From JAOTZA01 sp965224065 (GTDB lineage Bacteria; Acidobacteriota; Thermoanaerobaculia; Multivoradales; JAHEKO01): 64,000 bases of DNA. The notes beneath the pieces are model-generated. The model was given only the letters and a program-made list of their open reading frames with translations. It had not been told where the DNA came from and ran no database searches. Where the stretch lies: NCBI GenBank assembly GCA_965224065.1, contig CBDCYF010000005.1:372001-436000 (forward strand), given 5' to 3'. The position numbers were made by a program, and so were the translations under genes. Positions 17,933-24,785 of the stretch are shown piece by piece (within the stretch, counting starts at the first letter, position 1; the number at the start of each line of letters is the position of its first letter).

Positions 17933-18778
17933 ATGGGCACGTTCTCCACGACTCTGACTGTCGGTATTGCGCTCTCGCTGGCCCTAGGCTACGTCGCGTT
18001 CTTAATCGATTCCAGGGCCGGTCGTTCTGGCGCAAAAACTTTAGGCCTTCTGGTTACCTTAGTCGGGATTCTGCTGTCGGGTTTGCTGGATCACCACAAT
18101 CGGACTCGAACGAGTCTGGAGAGGGCGATTCCGCTCGTAGAAACAGATTCGCTTCGGATTATCTTGGACGATATCGCTGAGCTAGACAAGTCACTGAGGT
18201 CTGGAGGCGCTCGGAAGATCCAAGAGCTGGTTCTGAAGCCAGTCATCCTGAAGCTTTCAAAGAACGTGGAAGAGGCTTCCTCGGGCCGCGTCGTCCAGGA
18301 GTCTAAGGAAGCAACGATGTCGCTTGCGAAGAGCTTGATCCCAGAGGCCAAGAAGCGTCTGTGGACAACGAGCTACATCGATCCAGAAGTGTGGGGCTGG
18401 GGTGGGAATGCTGGAGATGAGTACCGAGAATCAACCAAGCGCACTGTTTCGAGCGACGTGGATTTTGTTCGAGTATTCATCGTAGATACAGACCTCGAGA
18501 GAAGAGTCCTTCAGGCTGAGATGGAGGCCCAGGTGCGCGACGACATCGAGGTTCGCTGGGTTCTTAGTTCTGATTTGACGCCAGACTTGAGGAGGGACTT
18601 TCTGGTAATCGACACCGTTCTTGCGGCGGAGATCGTTCTCGCTCAAGGCCGCCAGTTCCAGGAAGGTCATTTCTTTCCGAGTGAGGCCATTGCGAAGGAC
18701 TACTCTGAACGGTTCAAACAGATAAGAGCGCTATCAACCGAAGTCGAGGTCGAACAGGGCGGAGCAGGCGAGTCGTAG
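17933..18778 (+). CDS. Membrane-anchored protein with C-terminal soluble domain, last gene of importer cassette
   Basis: 281 residues; the ATG directly abuts the stop of the methyltransferase gene. Two N-terminal membrane helices (TVGIALSLALGYVAFLI and LGLLVTLVGILLSGLL) are followed by a charged helical linker (about residues 60-130). The globular domain starts LWTTSYIDPEVWGWG, then DFVRVFIVDTDLERRVL, IEVRWVLSSDL and RRDFLVIDTVLAAEIV. That layout recalls phospholipase-D-fold signalling modules, but no HKD motif is present, so it is probably non-catalytic (sensor or binding). Function unknown. Confidence 0.5.
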   Translation: MGTFSTTLTVGIALSLALGYVAFLIDSRAGRSGAKTLGLLVTLVGILLSGLLDHHNRTRTSLERAIPLVETDSLRIILDDIAELDKSLRSGGARKIQELVLKPVILKLSKNVEEASSGRVVQESKEATMSLAKSLIPEAKKRLWTTSYIDPEVWGWGGNAGDEYRESTKRTVSSDVDFVRVFIVDTDLERRVLQAEMEAQVRDDIEVRWVLSSDLTPDLRRDFLVIDTVLAAEIVLAQGRQFQEGHFFPSEAIAKDYSERFKQIRALSTEVEVEQGGAGES

Positions 18779-18862
18779 ACGGGATGGTCAACGCAGGATG
18801 GGCTTGCGAGGCCGTGACGTGCTCCCCAGTTTGATACCACGGACTTCTGGAATTTTCGCCGT

Positions 18863-19766
18863 TCATCGGTCTTGAGACAGAGCCTTTTGGGTGGGTGGGG
18901 GTAGCGGGGCGGAGGTCGGCTGCGGAGCAGTCGGCCGGAGCCCCGCCCTCTGGGCAAACTCGTGAGGCGTCAGGTGGCCCAGCGAGCCGTGAGGCCGCGC
19001 GCGGTTGTAGTCGATGCGCCAGGCCTCGATCCGACGCCGCGCGTCGCGCAGGCTCAGAAACCAGTGCAGGTTCAAGCACTCGTCCCGAAAACGACCGTTA
19101 AAGCTCTCCACGAAGCAGTTCTCGATGGGTTTGCCGGGGCGGATGAAGGCGAGCGTCACGCCGTGTTGGTAGGCCCACTGATCGAGGGCTTTGCTGGTGC
19201 ACTCCGGGCCGTTGTCGAGCACCACACGCTCGGAATAGCGGCCCCGTCGTTGCGCGATCGCGTCGAGTACACGTGCGGCCCGGTGGCCCGACAGTGAGGT
19301 ATCGACCTCGATCGCCAGACACTCTCGCGTGGCGTCGTCGACGACGTTGAGTGTGCGAAAGACTCGGCCATCGCTGAGCGTGTCCCGCATGAAATCCATC
19401 GACCATTGGAGGTCGGCCGAGATCGGCACGACCCGAGGGAGGGCGGTTGGCCTGAGCGACCCGCTTGCGCTTCTTGCGACGCACCGCCAGACCCAGCTCG
19501 CGATACACGCGGTAGACCCGCTTGCGATTGATCTCCCAGCCTTCCCTTTGGAGCATTACGTGCAGCCGGCGGTAGCCGAAGCGTGGACGCTCGGAGGCCA
19601 GCTCAAGCAAGCGCTCCCGAAGCGGCTCGTCTGCTTTGGCACGGATGCTCTTGCGGCGATACGACGAGCGACTGTAGCTCGCCAGACGGCAGGACGCTCT
19701 CTCGCTCAAACCGAAGCGGTCCCGGAAGAATCGCGTCGCCTCGCGCCGGGCCGCGGGCGTCACCAT
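18863..19766 (-). pseudogene. IS3-family transposase OrfB, split by the same frameshift
   Basis: Same organisation as copy 1: the N-terminal part lies in one frame (from 19766) and the DDE core in another (ending at 18863). The catalytic DNGPE and VESFNGRFRDE motifs are intact in the second frame. The break lies near 19430-19438 and is identical to the one in copy 1. Confidence 0.85.
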
Positions 19767-20026
19767 TTTCTTTGCAAAGCCTCCCTCAACGCCTGCTCGC
19801 GAAGCGTCAGGTCCGCCACCGCTCGCTTGAGCCGGCGATTCTCCAGCTCAAGCTCCTTCATGCGTCGAGCTTCATTCACGTCCATTCCGCCGTACTTCGA
19901 CTTCCAGGCGTAGTACGAGGCCGTCGAAACCCCGTACTCCCGGCAGACCTCCTTCACTGAACGGCCGGACTCGACCTCCTGTAGGACCCGGATGATCTCT
20001 TCTTCGCTGTACCGGCTCTTGCGCAT
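19760..20026 (-). CDS. IS3-family transposase OrfA, copy 2
   Basis: 88 residues, identical to OrfA of copy 1: helix-turn-helix (VKEVCREYGVSTASYYAWKS) followed by a zipper-like helix. Intact. Confidence 0.92.
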   Translation of the reverse strand: MRKSRYSEEEIIRVLQEVESGRSVKEVCREYGVSTASYYAWKSKYGGMDVNEARRMKELELENRRLKRAVADLTLREQALREALQRKW

Positions 20027-20092
20027 TCTGCTCCTCCTTCCGCGGCCCGATTCGCTCGAAGCGTACTGGACCGAGTTACGGGGAGCACGTCA

Positions 20093-20679
20093 CACCACTG
20101 GTGACGCAGTAGCCACAGTCGTGGCCGCCGCTGTGTGAATCTGGTGGCGCTCGGGAGTCAGGATCAGGCCCCAGCGCTGGAGGATCTGGGCGATCGCCGG
20201 TGGGTTCTCGGCATGGGCCCAGCGATGAAACTGGTTGGTGGCGAAGATCGCCAGCGCGAAGAGCAGCAGAAAGGCGTGTCCGGCAAGAGAGCTCCGCGTC
20301 GGGGAGGGCCCGCCGGCTGCCAGGACGACGATCAAGATGGGGACCATGACCCAGCAGTTGCTGCCGTTGACTTCGGCAAAGCTGTGCCGGGTGATCCCCA
20401 TCGGATCGCTGTGGTGCTCGCGGAATCCACGGATGATGGCGGGCCCGATGATCGGGGTATCCATGTTGAAGAAGGTGTCGCAGTACCGTGAACGAATCCC
20501 GCGACCAGATCCGCGGCGAGATAGGCCAGGATCGCCGCAGGCAGGAGGAGCCATGCTTCTCCTGTGTTCAGAAGAGCGGGAATGGTGCGGTACGCGTGGA
20601 TCGTCGTGAGGATCAGAAAGGCCACAACGCCCACAAACTGGACCGAAGGGACCCAGGAGTCGCGGTTGGTCTCGGTCAT
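20093..20679 (-). pseudogene. CarF/TMEM189-type plasmanylethanolamine desaturase remnant
   Basis: Reading from the ATG at 20679, two membrane helices and AYLAADLVAGFVH fit the family start. One missing base after FVH (CACGGTAC instead of CAC-TGG-TAC) then shifts the frame. In the new frame YCDTFFNMDTPIIGP, FREHHSDPMGITRHSFAEVNG and FHRWAHAENPP follow, giving the His-rich motifs that bind the di-iron centre. A second missing base after LTPERHQIH hides the final HH...YCVTSG, and the IS cuts the gene there. The family makes the vinyl-ether bond of plasmalogens and acts in light signalling in myxobacteria. Non-functional here unless the indels are sequencing errors. Confidence 0.85.
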
Positions 20680-20977
20680 TGGATGCGAGCTGCCTCTCGA
20701 CGGATTCGTCTGCCTGTGCCTGTTCTCACCGAGGCTCGTCTACCAGAGCCCGGAGTTGGGCCCTCAGGCTTCCGGCGGTCGCCTAGCCTTGAGGCAAGCT
20801 GATCCAGCAAGCCGGACTGGCTGTGAGATGGGGCAAGACGCCACCAGCTTACCGCAGCGAACGCTCGGTGGCCGGGAACTGCATGGACCGTGCGCTATGA
20901 TTTTCGGGTGAACGTGAGCTAACGTATCTTGCCGCTTGGTCAGGTTGCCAAGCTCTTCATGAAGAGTAGCGACTCGA

Positions 20978-22729
20978 ATGACGAATCCGGAACAAAACGC
21001 CCTGTCGCGGCGGGTCGCCATGCCCACCGGCCCAGGTTGGCTCACGCCGGCAATCATTGTCGCTGTCGCTCTGGCGATTCGCTTTGTTCCCGGCTGGATG
21101 GCGCCGATGACGATGGCCCACTTCATCGGTCTGGGGGTGGGACCGCTGATCGGGATTGTGGGTCTTCTGGTGTGGTGGCTGGTGTCTCGGCGGGTGCCGC
21201 GTCGCGACAAGTGGCTCGGTCTGGCGCTCGGTGTCGGCGTGTTGGTGGTCGGTTTTGTTCTCGCTCACAAGACGATGCCGCAAGTGCTGGTGATGTATGG
21301 CCTGGTCGTCTTGGCGATCGCCTTTGTAGGCGGGCTGTGGTGGACTCGCGAGTGGGCCTGGCCTCGACGGCGGCGGGCGCTCGCTCTGGTGTGGCCCCTC
21401 GCTTTCTTGCCTTGGCTGATCTTCCGGCAGGACGGTCAGACCGGCGAGCTGGACCCCGAGCTGTCGCTCCGCTGGAGCCCGACGGCCGAGGAGCGGTTTC
21501 TGCGGATGGGCGCGACGGGCGACGCAATCGAGGCTACGCGACGGAACGCGGTGGTCGAGTCCGAATGGCCCGGTTACCGGGGCTCGGCGCGAGACGCCCA
21601 TGTACCGGGTATCACCTTTACGACCGACTGGGTTGACAATCCGCCCCGTGAGCTCTGGCGCCGCCGCATCGGCCCCGGCTGGTCCTCGTTCGCCGTAGCC
21701 GGAGACCTGGTCTTCACCCAGGAGCAGCGAGGCGGTGAGGAGGTTGTTGCCTGCTACTCGCTGACGGATGGCCGCGAGATCTGGACTCATCAGACACCGG
21801 AGCGGTTCGAGGAGGCGGCCTCCGGCGCGGGTCCGCGCGCCACGCCGACCTTCCACGACGGCCGTCTCTACGCGCTGACCGCCAACAGCACGGTTCTGGG
21901 CCTCGACGCTTCGACCGGTCAGGAGCTCTGGCGGCAAAACCTGGTGGAGGAGTTCGGAGCCGCCTTGCCGACCTGGGGGTTTTCCAGCTCGCCACTCGTC
22001 GTCGGCCGAAGGGTGATCGTCTTTGCCGGTGCCGACGAAGAGCGCGCCCTCGTCGCATACGACCGGGAGACCGGCGATCTGCTCTGGACCTCGGGGTCGG
22101 GGGCCCTGAGCTATGGGTCACCCCATCCGGCGGTCCTGGACGGGGTCCAGCAGGTCCTGATGAGTACCGATTACGGCCTGCAGGCGTTCGACCCGGAGGA
22201 CGGGGCGTTGCTGTGGGAGCATGTCTGGCAGCTCCCGGGCATGGCCCGCATCGTCCAACCGGTCATCCTCGCCGACGGCAAGTCCCTGATACTCCCGACC
22301 GGCTACGGCGAGGGCTCGCGGCGGCTGAGCGTCCGCCGTGACTCGACGGGGGTCTGGGCCGTAGAAGAAATCTGGGACAGCCGGTTTTTGAAGCCGTATT
22401 TCAACGGTCTGGCGTGCCACCGGGGCACTTGCTATGGTTTCGATGGGAAGATCTTCACAGCCATCGGGGAGAGCGACGGCGAGCGCCGTTGGAAAGGGGG
22501 GCGCTACGGGCACGGCCAGTTGGTCTTGCTCGAGGACATGGACCTGCTGCTGGTCTTGAGCGAGAAGGGGGAAGTGGTCCTGGTGGAGGCGACACCCGAG
22601 GAGCATCGCGAGATCGCCCGGCTGCCGGCGCTGGGCGGCAAGACCTGGAACCATCCCGTCGTCACACAGGGCAAGCTCCTGGTGCGCAATGCCGAGGAGG
22701 CGGCGTGCTACGAGCTACCCGAGGTCTGA
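20978..22729 (+). CDS. PQQ-like beta-propeller protein with N-terminal membrane helices
   Basis: 583 residues. Five hydrophobic helices in the first ~150 residues (GWLTPAIIVAVALAIRFVPG … LVWPLAFLPWLIF) anchor a C-terminal propeller exposed outside the cytoplasm. Propeller blades show the repeated pattern 'DG/TG-x-x-LW': LTDGREIWTHQ, DASTGQELWRQN, DRETGDLLWTSG, DPEDGALLWEH, GESDGERRWKGG. These are PQQ-enzyme-repeat-type blades as in the BamB fold; there is no sign of a quinoprotein active site, so scaffold or binding function is more likely. Related in its propeller to the protein at 24786. Confidence 0.8.
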   Translation: MTNPEQNALSRRVAMPTGPGWLTPAIIVAVALAIRFVPGWMAPMTMAHFIGLGVGPLIGIVGLLVWWLVSRRVPRRDKWLGLALGVGVLVVGFVLAHKTMPQVLVMYGLVVLAIAFVGGLWWTREWAWPRRRRALALVWPLAFLPWLIFRQDGQTGELDPELSLRWSPTAEERFLRMGATGDAIEATRRNAVVESEWPGYRGSARDAHVPGITFTTDWVDNPPRELWRRRIGPGWSSFAVAGDLVFTQEQRGGEEVVACYSLTDGREIWTHQTPERFEEAASGAGPRATPTFHDGRLYALTANSTVLGLDASTGQELWRQNLVEEFGAALPTWGFSSSPLVVGRRVIVFAGADEERALVAYDRETGDLLWTSGSGALSYGSPHPAVLDGVQQVLMSTDYGLQAFDPEDGALLWEHVWQLPGMARIVQPVILADGKSLILPTGYGEGSRRLSVRRDSTGVWAVEEIWDSRFLKPYFNGLACHRGTCYGFDGKIFTAIGESDGERRWKGGRYGHGQLVLLEDMDLLLVLSEKGEVVLVEATPEEHREIARLPALGGKTWNHPVVTQGKLLVRNAEEAACYELPEV

Positions 22730-22816
22730 GTTTTTTCTCCGGGTAACCCCTCCGGACGGTTCGAGGGCACGGCTTCTTAGCGAGATCTGGTAGCTTTGCG
22801 CTTGGAGGTAGTTTGA

Positions 22817-23368
22817 ATGCGCAAAGTCCTGCTTCTCGTTCTCGTCTTGGTGCTCGTCCCCGCATCGTCGTTCGGGGCGCAGTTCTATCTCGGAGCGGGC
22901 CTGGGGAATGACGTTGAGGGAGGCTCGCTACGCAGCGGCCTAGAGAACGTCTCCGATTCGAACGGCGATCGCTCGCGTCTCTTCTTGGGTGTCAAGGTCC
23001 TCAAGCATCTGGCCGTGGAAGTGGCACGTTACGACTTTGGAGAGCAGACTTGCTGTCGCCAAATCGCCGACCTTGCTTTTGATACCGAGTCCGACGGGTT
23101 CTCGGCGGCCGCTTTGGGGCTGTGGCCGATGCGTTACGGTACGGCCTTTGTGAAAGCCGGCGCGCTTTCTTGGGAAGAGGACGGCGTGCTCCAGACCCTC
23201 GTGGGACCGAATCCGGTCAACGAGGACGGGGTGGATCCGTTTTTTGGCGTCGGATTCGACGTCACCCTGATCGGCAAGCTTGGCCTGCGTTTGGAGTGGG
23301 AACGCTACGACTTCGACGATGCCTCGAGCGACGGCCTCTGGGCGTCGCTCTTCTTCCGCATCAACTAG
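22817..23368 (+). CDS. Outer-membrane beta-barrel protein, small
   Basis: 183 residues with a clean signal peptide (VLLLVLVLVLVPASSFGAQ). Alternating hydrophobic strands (FYLGAGLGNDVEG, SRLFLGVKVLKHLAVEVARYDF, FVKAGALSWEED, FFGVGFDVTLIGKLGLRLEWERYDF) end in a terminal LWASLFFRIN with a C-terminal aromatic near the end. This matches OmpA-like/OmpW-like eight-stranded barrels. A Cys pair (QTCCRQ) is unusual. Ribosome-binding site GGAGGT precedes the ATG. Function unknown. Confidence 0.75.
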   Translation: MRKVLLLVLVLVLVPASSFGAQFYLGAGLGNDVEGGSLRSGLENVSDSNGDRSRLFLGVKVLKHLAVEVARYDFGEQTCCRQIADLAFDTESDGFSAAALGLWPMRYGTAFVKAGALSWEEDGVLQTLVGPNPVNEDGVDPFFGVGFDVTLIGKLGLRLEWERYDFDDASSDGLWASLFFRIN

Positions 23369-23383
23369 CGTGTGTTAGCGCGC

Positions 23384-23402
23384 GCGGCCTTTGCTAGGCC
23401 GC
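23384..23402. terminator. Hairpin between convergent genes
   Basis: Perfect 7-bp stem GCGGCCT / AGGCCGC with a 5-base loop, placed between convergent genes ending at 23368 (+) and 23443 (-). There is no T-tract, so classic intrinsic termination is uncertain. Confidence 0.4.
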
Positions 23403-23442
23403 CGCGACCTGGAGCCCAAACCGCTCCAACGGCGCGCTCGTG

Positions 23443-23667
23443 TCAGGAGGCCTGGCGCTCCTCAGGCTCGACCGGGTGGCGGATCTGACCGACCAGGCGG
23501 GGCGTGAAATCGAGCGGCGAAAGCGTGGCGCCGGTTTTCGGGGAGCGGATCCGCAGACGACTGGCCTGTCCGGAATGAACCCGGTCGGCGAGACTCTGGA
23601 TACCGAGAGCTACCAGCACCAGCAACGGCAGAGTGGCCAATCCGAAAAAGTAGCTGTACCAATCCAT
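23443..23667 (-). CDS. Small single-pass membrane protein
   Basis: 74 residues; ATG preceded by GGAGGGG at good spacing. One hydrophobic helix near the N-terminus (YFFGLATLPLLVLVALGI) is followed by a basic, then mixed tail. No family recognised. The ribosome-binding site and the lack of a competing gene support reality. Confidence 0.5.
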   Translation of the reverse strand: MDWYSYFFGLATLPLLVLVALGIQSLADRVHSGQASRLRIRSPKTGATLSPLDFTPRLVGQIRHPVEPEERQAS

Positions 23668-23943
23668 AGTTACCCCTCCGATCCTCCGATAAAAACCTTG
23701 CTAGCACAACATATTGTGGCCGGTCAAGCATCGACCCCAAGATGTTGGGGTCACATTGAGGCCTAAGTGCTTGGTAGAAATCGACTTGGGGCGATTCGAA
23801 GGTGATTCTCACCGCAAGCGCGTGAGCCGACCAGGGCGACCGCGGATGACCGGCCGGCTTTGGGGTGCGCTCCCGAGTTGATTCGGCCCTGCGGGACCTC
23901 GATCCTCCTCCCGCACCCAGCCCGGCACGCTAGACTTCCTCGA

Positions 23944-24028
23944 GCCGGAGTGGCGGAACTGGTATACGCAGGGGACTTAAAATCCCCCGCCGCAAGGCTT
24001 CCGGGTTCGAGTCCCGGCTCCGGCACCA
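23944..24028 (+). tRNA. tRNA-Leu (anticodon TAA)
   Basis: 85 bases with a class II variable arm. Acceptor GCCGGAG pairs with CTCCGGC; the anticodon arm is GGGACTTAAAATCCC; the T-arm is CCGGGTTCGAGTCCCGG; CCA is encoded. Its last 20 bases recur exactly at 24106-24125, and shorter or degenerate versions recur farther on. Confidence 0.97.
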
Positions 24029-24105
24029 CGCCCTTGGAGAGGGCATGGTGCGCAGCCGTGACCTCGGTGGTCGCGCCGCCGACTGCGTCGACGCCGCTCT
24101 GAAGC

Positions 24106-24125
24106 GAGTCCCGGCTCCGGCACCA
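24106..24125 (+). repeat. Exact repeat of the last 20 bases of tRNA-Leu
   Basis: GAGTCCCGGCTCCGGCACCA is identical to 24009-24028. Typical trace of recombination at a tRNA 3' end. Confidence 0.85.
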
Positions 24126-24185
24126 GTCGCTTCGCTTCTAGTGCGGACCCGCGCCGTCGGTCTCGCGGCCAGCTTGGAGCGAGTG

Positions 24186-24200
24186 AGGCTCCGGCACCAC
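24186..24200 (+). repeat. Shorter repeat of the tRNA-Leu 3' end
   Basis: GGCTCCGGCACCACG matches 24016-24030, i.e. the acceptor end plus two bases beyond the gene. Confidence 0.65.
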
Positions 24201-24272
24201 GAAGTTCAAGATCGATTGGGGGTGGTCGATCTGGTGAGTTGTAGTCCTCAAGTCCCGGGAGAGAACCACAGT

Positions 24273-24413
24273 ATGAATCGACGCAACAACGGCGGTCTGA
24301 TTTGGTTTCATTCCGTCATCATGGCCCTTCTGTCGCCGGCCCGGGCACACTCATCGAGCACCGGACTGATCGACGAGGCTGTGTCCACGTGCGGATCGAT
24401 GGAAGTCTCTTAA
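24273..24413 (+). CDS. Doubtful short ORF with signal-peptide-like start
   Basis: 46 residues (MNRRNNGGLIWFHSVIMALL, then SPARAHSSS...). GGGAGAG lies upstream of the ATG. It may be the stump of a secreted-protein gene inside the tRNA-flanked segment. Too short and unsupported to call with confidence. Confidence 0.25.
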   Translation: MNRRNNGGLIWFHSVIMALLSPARAHSSSTGLIDEAVSTCGSMEVS

Positions 24414-24785
24414 ACCTGCGAACAACAAGGCCGGCCGAGGTTGAGAAGGCCAGTCTGGTCCTCTCATCGACGGTTCCTTGTGCCCGACCTCGACAGTCCG
24501 CCGGACCTTGCGAGAAGCACAATCGAATGTACAGCAGTTCGGGCGGTTTGCGACATTGGTTGTCGAGAAACCGGGGTTGAGGCAGTCGAGGCGGACGGGC
24601 GGCGAGATTCGAATCGACGACAGTCACACGTGCCCTGAGGATTTTCTAAAGTGCTACTCGCTAGAGCAGCGAGTGCTCGACCATCTTCGCGCACTTCAGG
24701 GTCACTGGAGCGGACTGGGTAGGGTGGGCTTTCCCGGCGCCGCGGGCAGAACTTCGCAGCTACCGCCTCGTATAGGTCCTTGTAA

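Larger units (their letters stand above)
18815..20092 (-). mobile_element. IS3-family insertion sequence, copy 2 (inverted)
   Basis: 1278 bp, same ends (TGACGTGCTCCCC) and same gene content as 4336-5613, in opposite orientation. It is inserted in the 3' part of a CarF-type gene, whose remnant begins at 20093. Flanks (CCG left, CAC right) show no target-site duplication. Confidence 0.93.
24029..24785. other. Region after tRNA-Leu with tRNA-end repeats, no clear gene
   Basis: 757 bases. Contains two tRNA-Leu 3'-end repeats (24106-24125, 24186-24200) and one weak ORF with a signal-like start (24273-24413). The remainder shows no recognisable feature. Confidence 0.5.

Noticed and set aside
4165..20092. 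Prophage or integrative element with its own integrase
   Set aside because: No integrase, phage structural or replication genes found; only IS transposase genes.
20978..22729. Quinoprotein (PQQ) dehydrogenase
   Set aside because: Only the blade repeats are present; no cofactor-binding active-site features or cytochrome partner seen.
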